64,000 nucleotides of DNA from CAYWRZ01 sp964460845 (GTDB lineage Bacteria > Bacteroidota > Bacteroidia > Flavobacteriales_D > UBA2798). This document shows positions 8,966-17,745 of the stretch, one piece after another. The stretch covers positions 24,757 to 88,756 of the forward strand of contig CAYWRZ010000011.1 in the NCBI GenBank assembly GCA_964460845.1, read 5' to 3'. A model generated the notes under the pieces. The model made no database searches. It was given only the letters and a program-made list of their open reading frames with translations, and was not told where the DNA came from. The stretch's first letter is position 1, and the number at the start of each line of letters is the position of its first letter. The translations under genes were made by a program, and so were the position numbers.

Positions 8966-9991
8966 ATGGGATTATTCAATTTTTTTACACAAGAAATAGC
9001 GATTGACCTGGGAACAGCCAATACGCTGATCATTCATAACGACAAAGTGGTGGTGGACGAGCCCTCGATTGTGGCCGTTGATCGCACTACGAACAAAATT
9101 ATCGGTGTGGGGCGCAAAGCGCAGCTCATGCACGGTAAAACGCATGAAAATATTAAAACTACGCGTCCGCTGAAAGACGGCGTAATTGCCGACTTCCATG
9201 CCGCCGAGCACATGATAAGGGAGATGATCAAAATGATTCATCCCAAAAAACGCCTGTTCAATCCGTCGCTGCGCATGGTGATCTGCATCCCTTCGGGCAT
9301 CACCGAAGTGGAAAAACGGGCGGTACGCGACAGCGCGGAACATGCCGGCGCCAAAGAAGTATATCTTATCCACGAGCCTATGGCCGCCGCGATAGGAATC
9401 GGAATTGACGTGGAAGAGCCTATGGGCAACATGATTATCGATATAGGAGGCGGAACCTCCGAAATTGCGGTAATCGCCCTTGGTGGCATCGTATGCGACA
9501 AATCCATTCGCGTAGCCGGCGATGAGTTTACCAGCAATATCGAAGAATACATGCGCCGTCAGCACAACATTTTGGTGGGTGAACGCACGGCCGAGCGTAT
9601 CAAAATTGAGGTGGGCGCCGCACTGCCTGAGCTGGAAAATCCGCCTGAAGATTTCGCCGTAAGCGGTCGTGACCTGATGACCGGTATCCCGAAAGAAATT
9701 ACCGTATCGTACTCCGAAATAGCCCATGCGCTCGACAAATCCATTTCCAAAGTGGAAGAAGCGATTCTTAGCGCGCTGGAAATGACTCCTCCGGAGCTTT
9801 CGGCCGACATTTACAAAACCGGTATTTACCTTGCCGGTGGTGGCGCTCTGCTACGCGGACTCGACAAAAGAGTTTCCATGAAAACGAAGCTGCCCGTGCA
9901 TATTGCCGAAGATCCGCTGCGTGCCGTAGCACGTGGTACCGGCATCGCACTGAAAAACATCGACCGCTTCCAGTTCCTGATCCGCGATTGA
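8966..9991 (+). CDS. mreB: Rod shape-determining protein MreB
   Basis: 341 residues, an actin-like ATPase that forms membrane-bound filaments guiding lateral wall synthesis. It begins with a short hydrophobic stretch (MGLFNFFTQEIAID) suited to membrane contact. Actin-fold nucleotide motifs follow: IDLGTANTLI (phosphate 1), MIIDIGGGTSEIAVIALGG (phosphate 2) and IYLAGGGALLRGLD (adenosine). It is the first gene of mreB-mreC-mreD-mrdA-rodA; mreC starts 19 bp after it. Confidence 0.97.
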   Translation: MGLFNFFTQEIAIDLGTANTLIIHNDKVVVDEPSIVAVDRTTNKIIGVGRKAQLMHGKTHENIKTTRPLKDGVIADFHAAEHMIREMIKMIHPKKRLFNPSLRMVICIPSGITEVEKRAVRDSAEHAGAKEVYLIHEPMAAAIGIGIDVEEPMGNMIIDIGGGTSEIAVIALGGIVCDKSIRVAGDEFTSNIEEYMRRQHNILVGERTAERIKIEVGAALPELENPPEDFAVSGRDLMTGIPKEITVSYSEIAHALDKSISKVEEAILSALEMTPPELSADIYKTGIYLAGGGALLRGLDKRVSMKTKLPVHIAEDPLRAVARGTGIALKNIDRFQFLIRD

Positions 9992-10010
9992 TCGCGCAAT
10001 ACCGCAGTTC

Positions 10011-10841
10011 ATGAGGAACCTGAGGAATTTTATTGTCAAAAACTACTTCTTTTTCCTCTTCCTGCTTTTTGAACTGGCAGCACTTTCGATGCTTGTCAAC
10101 TCGAATGATTTTCAACGCACTACCTTCATCAATTCTTCCAATTCGGTAGCGGGAGTGCTGTTCGATATCAAAGCAAGGTTCACCGATTACGTGCATCTGC
10201 GCGCCGAAAATGAAAAGTTGCTGCGCGAAAATGCTTACCTGCAAAGTCTGCTGAAAGAATCGCACTACGACCTTCAAAAAGGTGAAATTCCGCAAGGCGG
10301 CGATTCATTACGCGAAGCCCAATACGTCTATTTACCCGCTAAAGTGATCCACAATACCGTACACGCACAGGATAATTTCCTTACCCTTAACCGGGGCAGC
10401 CTCGACGGTATTCGTAAAGATATGGGCGTAACCAATGGCCTTTCGATCGTAGGCTTCGTCAAAGACGTATCGCCTCACTATTCGACCGTAGTATCGGTGC
10501 TGAACAAAAACTTCGTGTTGGGGGTGAAGCTCAAAAAAAACAATGAGCACGGACTTATTCGCTGGGAAGGTGCCCACAACGACGAAGTGTTACTGACAGG
10601 CATTACCGTACCCGCCGAAGAAGGCGATACCATCGTGACACGGGGCGGCAGTGCGCGTTTCCCGGAAAATATTCTCGTAGGTACCGCCATAAGAAGCGAA
10701 AACCGTGCTGGCAGCATCAACTACACCATCACCGTAAAGCTGGCCACGCGTTTCAACGCGCTTTATCATGTGTATGTGATCGACAACCGGCTGCGCGAAG
10801 AGCAACTCCAACTGGAAGCACAGATAGACAATGCGCAATGA
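10011..10841 (+). CDS. mreC: Rod shape-determining protein MreC
   Basis: 276 residues. A single N-terminal transmembrane segment lies at about residues 12-30 (FFFLFLLFELAALSMLV). A coiled coil follows at about 60-90 (RAENEKLLRENAYLQSLLKE). The periplasmic beta-domain includes NFLTLNRGSLDGIRKDMGV and GLIRWEGAHNDEVLLTGI. MreC connects cytoplasmic MreB to the periplasmic wall synthases PBP2 and RodA. Its last codons overlap the mreD start by 4 bp, which indicates translational coupling. Confidence 0.95.
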   Translation: MRNLRNFIVKNYFFFLFLLFELAALSMLVNSNDFQRTTFINSSNSVAGVLFDIKARFTDYVHLRAENEKLLRENAYLQSLLKESHYDLQKGEIPQGGDSLREAQYVYLPAKVIHNTVHAQDNFLTLNRGSLDGIRKDMGVTNGLSIVGFVKDVSPHYSTVVSVLNKNFVLGVKLKKNNEHGLIRWEGAHNDEVLLTGITVPAEEGDTIVTRGGSARFPENILVGTAIRSENRAGSINYTITVKLATRFNALYHVYVIDNRLREEQLQLEAQIDNAQ

Positions 10842-11350
10842 GTGAAATATTCGGAAATATCTTACGCGGTGTTTTCCTGATACTGCTACAGGTGATGGTA
10901 CTGAATAATCCTGCGTTGGGTGCGCTTTTTGTTCCGCAGATCTATATTCTTTTTCTGCTGGCGCTGCCTTTCGAAACCCCCAAATGGCTGCTGCTTCCGT
11001 TGGCTTTCGGCTACGGGCTGGCTATTGATATGTTTACCAATACCCCTGGATTGCACGCCGCGAGCTGCGTTTGGGTGGCGTATATGAGACCCCGAATACT
11101 GCGTCTTTTCGCGCCGCGCGAAGGCTACGAATTCGGTACGCGGCCCCATATTTCCGACATGGGACTACGCTGGTACCTCTATTATGCAGGGACATTGGTA
11201 CTGCTTCACCATACCTGCTTTTTTCTGCTCGAAATTTTCCGTTTTACGGATTTCCACCTTACCCTGCTGCGCATTACCTGCAGCGGACTGCTGACATTGG
11301 CTTTACTTATTCTTGCGCAATACCTCACCTTCCGCCCCAGGTCGAGGTAA
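10838..11350 (+). CDS. mreD: Rod shape-determining protein MreD
   Basis: 170 residues, a multi-spanning inner-membrane protein with hydrophobic segments at about 10-25, 27-45, 50-68, 110-130 and 140-160. MreD is poorly conserved, and the call rests on hydropathy, length and position between mreC and the PBP2 gene. The ATG overlaps the mreC stop (ATGA arrangement). The segment GYGLAIDMFTNTPGLHAASC fits the family's conserved core. Confidence 0.9.
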   Translation: MSEIFGNILRGVFLILLQVMVLNNPALGALFVPQIYILFLLALPFETPKWLLLPLAFGYGLAIDMFTNTPGLHAASCVWVAYMRPRILRLFAPREGYEFGTRPHISDMGLRWYLYYAGTLVLLHHTCFFLLEIFRFTDFHLTLLRITCSGLLTLALLILAQYLTFRPRSR

Positions 11351-11378
11351 TACTGCATATTGCAAAGGGCATCCGGCT

Positions 11379-13274
11379 ATGAAAAACTTTGAAAACAGGA
11401 AGTTTGTAATACTGCTCATTTTCGTCACCGTAGCGCTTATTTTTTTGGTGAGGCTGGTTTTTATGCAGCTTGTCAGCGAAAAATGGCACAAGAGAGCAGC
11501 CGAAATTTCCGAATACAAAATCTACACTTACGCACCGAGAGGCGTGATTTACGATCGGAACGGTGAAAAGCTGGTCGAAAACAGAACCTTTTACGATTTG
11601 CTCGTTACCCCGCGTAAGCTGCGGTCGGCGGTACGAAAAAATCAGGAGCAGGGCATTGTGCCGGCATTTGACACCCTGGGCTTTTGTCAGCTTGTGGGCA
11701 TTACACCTGAAAAATTTGAAGAGAAGCTAAACGCCGCCAAAAACTATTCGTGGTACATTCCTTCCGAATTTGAAAACCAGATCTCGGCCGATAATTTTGA
11801 AATCATCTCGGAGCAGCTCTACAAATATCCGGGATTTGAAGCACAGGAACGTACGCTGCGCGGCTACCGAAGAGAAATAGGCGCCCATATTTTCGGCTAC
11901 ATCGGAGAGGTCAACAAAGACCACATCAAAAAAGACCCTTATTACCGACCCCGCGATTACATCGGAATTCAGGGGTTGGAACGCACCTACGAGAACGTGC
12001 TGCGCGGAAAGCGCGGAGTGCGATACCTGCTGAAAGATGCCATTGGTAAAGAAAGCAGCAGCTATGAAGACGGAAAATATGATACCCTGGCGGTGCCCGG
12101 CGAAGATCTCTACTCCTCGCTCGATGCCGTACTGCAGGAATATGGCGAAAAGCTCATGCGTAACAAACGCGGAAGCATTGTCTGCATAGAACCCGCCACC
12201 GGCGAAATACTGGCTATGGTCTCGTCGCCTTCTTATTCGCCCTCGCTGATGACGGGACGCGAAAAAGGGAAAAATTACCTTGAACTGAGTAAAGATTCTT
12301 CTACTCCCCTGTTTAACCGGGCCACACAAGCCATGTACCCTCCGGGCTCGATCTTCAAAATGGCACAGGCCCTGGTCGCATTAGAGGAAGGCGTTATCAA
12401 TTTCAACACTGGATTTCCCTGTTCCAGAGAGCTGGTAGGGTGCCACAATCATCCCCCCGCATCAAACTTGAAGCTGGCCGTACAGTATTCGTGCAACCCT
12501 TATTTTTACCGTTCTACCCAGCGTGTCATACAACGCGGGCAAGTAAAGAGCATCTTCAAAGATTCGGAACTGGGCCTGGAAAGATGGGCAGGCCACATGA
12601 ACAGCCTCGGATTCGGAGAAAGGCTCGAAACCGATATGCCTTCGGTCAACAAAGGATTTATCCCGCATCCCGAATTTTACGACCACCACTACGGAAAATG
12701 GCGCTGGGCATTCAGCACTATTTATTCCATCAGCATAGGACAGGGCGAAGTGATGGTAGTTCCGCTGCAAATGGCTAATTTTACAGCCATTATAGCCAAC
12801 CGAGGCTATTATTACACCCCTCATTTTATCCGTGGAATCGGTAAACCGGGCGAAATTCCCGAACAATACCGCCATAAAAAACAGCCGATGATCGATTCGA
12901 GCTATTACGAACCCTTAGTAGATGCGATGAGAGCCGTGGTAGAAGATCCGGGAGGAACAGGTTCGTCGGCACGCATACCGGGTATCACCGTATGTGGGAA
13001 AACAGGTACGGTGCAGAATCCGCACGGACAGGATCACTCCGTATTTATTGCCTTTGCACCGATGGACAATCCGAAAATAGCCATTTCGGTATATGTGGAA
13101 AATGCCGGATTCGGCGGTACCTGGGCAGCCCCCATTTCGAGCCTGATGATCGAAAAATACCTTACCGGCTCCGTAAGAGACACCATAAAGGAGCAACGTA
13201 TCCTGAATGCTGTGATTCTGGATGTACAAAAACACAAAGCCACCACCAACGCCAAAAGTCGTAAGCAGAGATAA
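11379..13274 (+). CDS. mrdA: Penicillin-binding protein 2 (transpeptidase of the elongasome)
   Basis: 631 residues from ATG 11379; an in-frame TTG at 11313 would overlap mreD. It cross-links peptidoglycan during elongation. One N-terminal transmembrane helix lies at about 9-27 (VILLIFVTVALIFLVRLVF), followed by the dimerisation domain and the transpeptidase domain. The catalytic motifs are S324-x-x-K327 in PPGSIFKMA, S371-C-N in YSCNPYF, and K541-T-G in CGKTGTVQNPHG. It pairs with RodA, whose gene begins 2 bp after this stop. Confidence 0.96.
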   Translation: MKNFENRKFVILLIFVTVALIFLVRLVFMQLVSEKWHKRAAEISEYKIYTYAPRGVIYDRNGEKLVENRTFYDLLVTPRKLRSAVRKNQEQGIVPAFDTLGFCQLVGITPEKFEEKLNAAKNYSWYIPSEFENQISADNFEIISEQLYKYPGFEAQERTLRGYRREIGAHIFGYIGEVNKDHIKKDPYYRPRDYIGIQGLERTYENVLRGKRGVRYLLKDAIGKESSSYEDGKYDTLAVPGEDLYSSLDAVLQEYGEKLMRNKRGSIVCIEPATGEILAMVSSPSYSPSLMTGREKGKNYLELSKDSSTPLFNRATQAMYPPGSIFKMAQALVALEEGVINFNTGFPCSRELVGCHNHPPASNLKLAVQYSCNPYFYRSTQRVIQRGQVKSIFKDSELGLERWAGHMNSLGFGERLETDMPSVNKGFIPHPEFYDHHYGKWRWAFSTIYSISIGQGEVMVVPLQMANFTAIIANRGYYYTPHFIRGIGKPGEIPEQYRHKKQPMIDSSYYEPLVDAMRAVVEDPGGTGSSARIPGITVCGKTGTVQNPHGQDHSVFIAFAPMDNPKIAISVYVENAGFGGTWAAPISSLMIEKYLTGSVRDTIKEQRILNAVILDVQKHKATTNAKSRKQR

Positions 13275-13276
13275 TA

Positions 13277-14608
13277 ATGCGCGCAGATGAAATTTCACTC
13301 AAGAAAGCCGACGGCTGGCTGATTATCCTTTACCTGGTAATGGTATCGCTGGGCGTGGTCACTATTTATTCTTCAAATTTCAGCCCCGATTATCCCGAGC
13401 TTTTCAGCTTTAGCCGCGAATATGGAAAGCAGTTGTTATGGATTGGGGTCTCGCTAAAGGCGGGCGGTGCCATTTTGCTTATCGAAGGGCGTTTTATCCG
13501 CAAATTTGCCTACCAGATTTACCTGGTTGTCTGTCTCCTGCTGGTAGCCGTACTGCTGGTCGGCACCAAAAAAAACGGAGCTACGGCCTGGTTCGGTATC
13601 GGTGATTTCGGCATACAACCTTCCGAATTTGCCAAAGTCGGGGTCAGCCTTGCGCTTGCCAAATACCTGAGTACCTTAAATATACGATTCAGCGATTTCA
13701 AAACCCGTTTTTATACCGTGCTGATAATCGGCGTGCCGGCTGCGCTTATAATGCTGCAGCCCGACGCGGGAACGGTGATCGTCTTTATGTCCTTTATTCT
13801 GGTGCTGTACCGGGAAGGGATGAGTGGTAACCTGCTCCTTTTCGGACTTTTTGTGCTGGTTATTTCGGTGCTGACACTGATTCTGAAAGACACAAGCATA
13901 GAAGTGCTGTTTTGGCCGGAACCGATAGACGGAAAGCTGGCGCTGAGCCTGATCCTGGTCTTGATTGCCCTGTGTGTCTTTTTTATCATCCGGCAGCTTA
14001 CCACACGTCGCAATCGCCGACGGGCAAATACCTTGCTCATTTTGGCACTGACGGGCAGCATCCTCAATATTTATGCAGTCAACTACGCGTTCCACAATGT
14101 GCTGGGCAATCACCAGAAAGAACGTATCGACATTTCGCTCGGACTTATCGAAGATCCCGATGGAAAAGGATACAATATAAACCGGGCTATGGCGGCTATC
14201 GGTTCGGGTGGATTTAGCGGAAAAGGCTACATGAAATCGACTTTGGCCAACGCAGGGCAAAAGCACGTGCCCATGCAGAGCACCGATTTTATTTTCTGTC
14301 CGCTAAGCGAAGAATGGGGCTTTATCGGCTCTACTTTGGTAATTGTGCTGTTCATGCTGCTGCTGATTCGAATCATCTTTATCGCCGAGCGGCAACGTTC
14401 ACAATTCAGCCGCATCTACGCCTATTGTGTGGCGGGTATTTTCTTTTTCCATTTCCTTATAAATATAGGAATGGCCATAGGTATAGCACCGGTAATCGGT
14501 ATTCCCCTGCCCTTTTTCAGCTACGGGGGGTCTTCGATGTTCGCTTTTTCCATGCTGCTGTTTATCCTGCTGCGGCTCGACGCCGAACGCCTGTACGTAT
14601 TGCGCTGA
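13277..14608 (+). CDS. rodA: Peptidoglycan glycosyltransferase RodA (SEDS family)
   Basis: 443 residues with about ten transmembrane helices. SEDS proteins polymerise lipid II into glycan strands with their cognate class B PBP, here the upstream PBP2. Visible family motifs are TAWFGIGDFGIQPSEFAKV, MLQPDAGTVIVFMSF, GSGGFSGKGYMKSTLANAGQ, VPMQSTDFIFCPLSEEWGF and GIPLPFFSYGGSSM. The region around 190-260 holds an extra hydrophobic stretch and the basic segment RQLTTRRNRRRAN. The gene ends exactly where the convergent yqgE stop begins, with 0 bp between them. Confidence 0.95.
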   Translation: MRADEISLKKADGWLIILYLVMVSLGVVTIYSSNFSPDYPELFSFSREYGKQLLWIGVSLKAGGAILLIEGRFIRKFAYQIYLVVCLLLVAVLLVGTKKNGATAWFGIGDFGIQPSEFAKVGVSLALAKYLSTLNIRFSDFKTRFYTVLIIGVPAALIMLQPDAGTVIVFMSFILVLYREGMSGNLLLFGLFVLVISVLTLILKDTSIEVLFWPEPIDGKLALSLILVLIALCVFFIIRQLTTRRNRRRANTLLILALTGSILNIYAVNYAFHNVLGNHQKERIDISLGLIEDPDGKGYNINRAMAAIGSGGFSGKGYMKSTLANAGQKHVPMQSTDFIFCPLSEEWGFIGSTLVIVLFMLLLIRIIFIAERQRSQFSRIYAYCVAGIFFFHFLINIGMAIGIAPVIGIPLPFFSYGGSSMFAFSMLLFILLRLDAERLYVLR

Positions 14609-15199
14609 TCAGTTCAGCGAAGGGTCTTCGGGATAATTGGCAAACACCGAATAATGGCTGCCCATGTCGCTAAGCACTTTTTTCCAGAGATTTTCTATCT
14701 CGGTATCCATCAGCCACGAAGATTCGGCCTCGGTTACCACCCAGGCATTTTCGGCTAACTCGGCTTCCAACTGCTGCTCTTTCCAGCCCGAATACCCCAC
14801 AAAAAAGCGGATTTCTCCCTGTTTCACCTCACCCGCTTCGAGTGCCTGCTTCATCGCTTCGTAACTTCCGCCCATATACAAACCGGGCATTATCTCTATG
14901 CTTCCGGGAAAGCGTTCACCCAGTGTATGCAGGTAATAAAGGCTATCGCGACTTACGGGACCACCGATGCTGATCCGGGTCCGAAATTCGGGAAGCGCTT
15001 CGACCAGCTCGGTAAGCGGCAAATCGAGGTAATTATTTAACACAAATCCAAAAGTGCCTTCTTCGTTGTGATCACACAGCAGCACGACGGCACGGCGGAA
15101 ATATTCATCCTCCAAAAAGGGCTCCGCTATCAGCACTCTGCCCTTTATAGGTGCGAGTTTTTGCGGTGCCGAAAAATCAAACCACTTCATCATATCCAT
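14609..15199 (-). CDS. YqgE/AlgH family protein (DUF179)
   Basis: 196 residues from the ATG at 15199. Other ATGs at 15193 and 15190 are possible; a TTG at 15256 gives a less likely 19-residue extension. The family signature is clear: GRVLIAEPFLEDEYFRRAVV, then CDHNEEGTFGFVLNNYL, then GGPVSRDSLYYLH, then FFVGYSGWKEQQLEAELAEN. It is a cytoplasmic protein of unknown biochemical function. The AlgH name comes from a regulatory role in Pseudomonas and says little about its role here. Confidence 0.9.
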   Translation of the reverse strand: MDMMKWFDFSAPQKLAPIKGRVLIAEPFLEDEYFRRAVVLLCDHNEEGTFGFVLNNYLDLPLTELVEALPEFRTRISIGGPVSRDSLYYLHTLGERFPGSIEIMPGLYMGGSYEAMKQALEAGEVKQGEIRFFVGYSGWKEQQLEAELAENAWVVTEAESSWLMDTEIENLWKKVLSDMGSHYSVFANYPEDPSLN

Positions 15200-15359
15200 A
15201 GTATAGTAATGCGCTGCGGGACACCGCCCGGACATTTCCCTGAAAATTACAATCAAATTTGATGGAATTCAACTCCTGCAGAAAGAAAATCGGAAAGCCC
15301 GCGCTGCTTAACGGAATTTGAGCCACATTTTGTACCTTCGGAACCTACTGTAAAGAAAG

Positions 15360-16031
15360 ATGGGACTTCGGCATTTGACATTTTTTCTGTGCTTTATTTC
15401 GGCCTTCACGGTACAGGCTCAACAAGGCACTTATCAGTTTGCCGTGCTGAAATACAACGGCGGCGGCGACTGGTACGGCAATCCTTCGGCCCTGCCCAAT
15501 TTGGTTGAATTTTGCAACCGCAACCTCGGGATGAATATACACCGCGAAGTAGCTACGGTAGAAGTGGGAAGTCCGGAGCTGTTCAATTACCCTTTTATTC
15601 ACATGACAGGGCATGGCAACGTGGTATTTTCGGCACAAGAAGCTGAAAATCTGCGTCGTTACCTGACGGGAGGCGGCTTTTTGCACATTTCGGACAACTA
15701 CGGTATGGACAAATTTATCCGTAAAGAGCTGGAAAAAGTATTTCCCTCGCATGAGCTGGTCGAGTTAGGCAAAGGTCATCCGGTTTATCACCAGCGCTAC
15801 GATTTCCCGAACGGTCTGCCTAAAATCCACGAGCACGACAACAAGCCTGCGCAGGGTTTCGGCATCATATACGAAGGTCGGCTGGTGCTGTATTACGATT
15901 ACGAATGCGATCTGAGCGACGGCTGGGAAGATCCGGCTGTACACAACGATTCGGAAGAGACGCGTCTGAAAGCCCTGAAGATGGGTGCAAACCTGGTGCA
16001 GTATGCACTGATGGGCAACGATCCCGAGTAA
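15360..16031 (+). CDS. DUF4159 domain protein, secreted
   Basis: 223 residues. The signal peptide ends near residue 20 (FTVQAQQG). The mature part matches DUF4159, a domain related to the glutamine-amidotransferase-like fold: FAVLKYNGGGDWYGNPSALP, FIHMTGHGNVVFSAQEAENL and YLTGGGFLHISDNYGMDKFI. It is probably periplasmic. In other bacteria DUF4159 proteins sit beside MoxR/BatA-type genes, which are absent here. A TACCTTCG element lies at 15333-15340. Biochemical role unknown. Confidence 0.85.
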   Translation: MGLRHLTFFLCFISAFTVQAQQGTYQFAVLKYNGGGDWYGNPSALPNLVEFCNRNLGMNIHREVATVEVGSPELFNYPFIHMTGHGNVVFSAQEAENLRRYLTGGGFLHISDNYGMDKFIRKELEKVFPSHELVELGKGHPVYHQRYDFPNGLPKIHEHDNKPAQGFGIIYEGRLVLYYDYECDLSDGWEDPAVHNDSEETRLKALKMGANLVQYALMGNDPE

Positions 16032-16154
16032 AAAATCCCCTTTTATTTTCGAACCTTCATTTTGCGAAAAAAACGGTTTGCATCGCAATTCCGGTGAGGT
16101 TATATTTGCTCAGGGTTGCCACACCATTCGCGCCCGCTGACAATTATTGGAATT

Positions 16155-17009
16155 ATGAAACTTTATCCTATTTCTACAGGCTTGTTTAAGCTCGACGGCG
16201 GCGCCATGTTCGGCGTAGTACCGAAAACCTTATGGAGCCGTACCAATCCGGCCGATGAAAACAACCTTTGTACCTGGGCCATGCGCTGCCTGTTGGTAGA
16301 ACACGAAAACCGGCTTATTCTCATTGATACCGGTATAGGCAATAAGCAAGACGAAAAATTTATGGGGCATTACCACCTGCACGGCACCGATTCGCTGCAG
16401 GGCTCACTCCAACAGATCGGCTTCACGCCCGACGATATCACCGACGTGCTGCTCACCCACCTGCATTTTGATCACTGCGGGGGTGCGGTACACCGCAATG
16501 CCTCGCGCGACCACAGGCTGGAACCTGCTTTCCGCAACGCCACCTTCTGGAGCACCGAGCGCCACTGGCAATGGGCCACCGAACCTAATGCCCGCGAAAA
16601 AGCCTCTTTCCTGAAAGAAAACATCCTCCCCCTGCAAGAAAGCGGACAGCTCCGTTTTATCGAACGGGAAGGCGATTTTACGCAGGAAGCACTACCCGGA
16701 ATAGACATACGCTATGTGGACGGACACACCGAAAGCATGATGATTCCTCAGATTCGGTACAAAGATCGCACACTGATTTATATGGCCGATCTGCTGCCTT
16801 CGACCGGACATATTCCGCTGCCATACGTTATGGGATACGATACGCGGCCCCTGCTTACACTCGATGAAAAAGGCCGTTTTCTAAATGAAGCCGCCGATCA
16901 GGAGTATATCCTGTTTTTTGAACACGACGCACAGCACGAATGCTGCACGCTGCACCACACCGAAAAAGGAGTAAGGCTAAAGGATACGTTTAAATTCGAC
17001 GAGATCTAA
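16155..17009 (+). CDS. Metallo-beta-lactamase-fold hydrolase
   Basis: 284 residues from ATG 16155; a possible earlier start at 16116 has a poor N-terminus. The metal-binding motif HLHFDHCGG and the downstream GHTESMM and EHDAQHE segments give a complete two-metal site of the MBL superfamily. The opening LYPISTGLFKLDGGAMFGVV and the spacing resemble the lactonase-like branch (AttM/AhlD relatives), but substrate specificity cannot be read. No signal peptide is seen, so it is cytoplasmic. It is followed 10 bp later by the truncated LTA-synthase-like gene. Confidence 0.9.
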   Translation: MKLYPISTGLFKLDGGAMFGVVPKTLWSRTNPADENNLCTWAMRCLLVEHENRLILIDTGIGNKQDEKFMGHYHLHGTDSLQGSLQQIGFTPDDITDVLLTHLHFDHCGGAVHRNASRDHRLEPAFRNATFWSTERHWQWATEPNAREKASFLKENILPLQESGQLRFIEREGDFTQEALPGIDIRYVDGHTESMMIPQIRYKDRTLIYMADLLPSTGHIPLPYVMGYDTRPLLTLDEKGRFLNEAADQEYILFFEHDAQHECCTLHHTEKGVRLKDTFKFDEI

Positions 17010-17019
17010 CGCGCGGCTT

Positions 17020-17706
17020 ATGTTTCCTATGCCCCGCCCTCGTGTTTGGTTTCCCTTACGGCTTTTGGGATTTTGGCTGCTGCTGTTTACCCTGTTCAGG
17101 CTTCTATTTATGGTGTTTTATCTCTCTCATTTTGAGGGTACGGGCGGACACATAGCTTACGCGCTGATAGCCGGATTAGGGGTGGACATCGCAACGGGCT
17201 GCCTGCTGATGCTGCCTACGCTAATCCTTTGGGGTATCTATATCTTTTCAGAGAAAATAAGGCTTGAAAAAACCATACGGATAATCCACGAAAGCTTAAT
17301 CGTACTGGTGGTGCTTATCATGGTGCTTAACCTGATACTCTACAGTACCTGGGGTACGCTGCCCGACAAGCAGTTGCTGGCCTACCTGAAAAATCCCTTC
17401 TTACTTGGCGAGGCCATCGGCACAGGTGAGCTGCTTTTGCTACCGGTTACCCTGATCGGGATGTCGTGGCTCGGAATCAGGCTTTCGAGAACGCTGATCG
17501 AGATCTTCCCACCGCGTTGCAGTACCTTCCGAAAAATAGCTTCACTGTGTATAGTTACCCTACTACTCACAGCAGGGCTGAAAGCCGGGCAATACCATAT
17601 TCCCGTCACCGAAAGCGGAGTGTGCTATTCAAACTGCGCCGCCAATAACGATTTGGCGATAAACCCCTTGTTTTATTTCGGCCAAAGCCTCTCAGGGCTG
17701 CTTTAA
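17020..17706 (+). CDS. N-terminal membrane domain of an LTA-synthase-like sulfatase, catalytic half missing
   Basis: 228 residues with about five transmembrane helices. The order of features matches the membrane half of Bacteroidota LTA-synthase-like (alkaline-phosphatase fold) proteins: GLGVDIATGCLLMLPTLILW, STWGTLPDKQLLAYLKNP, then GQYHIPVTESGVCYSN and NPLFYFGQSL just before where the catalytic domain would begin. The frame stops there, at TAA 17704-17706, and the next gene converges 39 bp later, so there is no room for the roughly 350-residue catalytic domain with its Thr nucleophile and metal ligands. It is either a 3'-truncated pseudogene or a protein kept as a bare membrane domain. The frame itself is undamaged. 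Confidence 0.75.
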   Translation: MFPMPRPRVWFPLRLLGFWLLLFTLFRLLFMVFYLSHFEGTGGHIAYALIAGLGVDIATGCLLMLPTLILWGIYIFSEKIRLEKTIRIIHESLIVLVVLIMVLNLILYSTWGTLPDKQLLAYLKNPFLLGEAIGTGELLLLPVTLIGMSWLGIRLSRTLIEIFPPRCSTFRKIASLCIVTLLLTAGLKAGQYHIPVTESGVCYSNCAANNDLAINPLFYFGQSLSGLL

Positions 17707-17745
17707 AACTCCTGAATACGAAAAACGCAGCAGTAGGCGAAAAGC

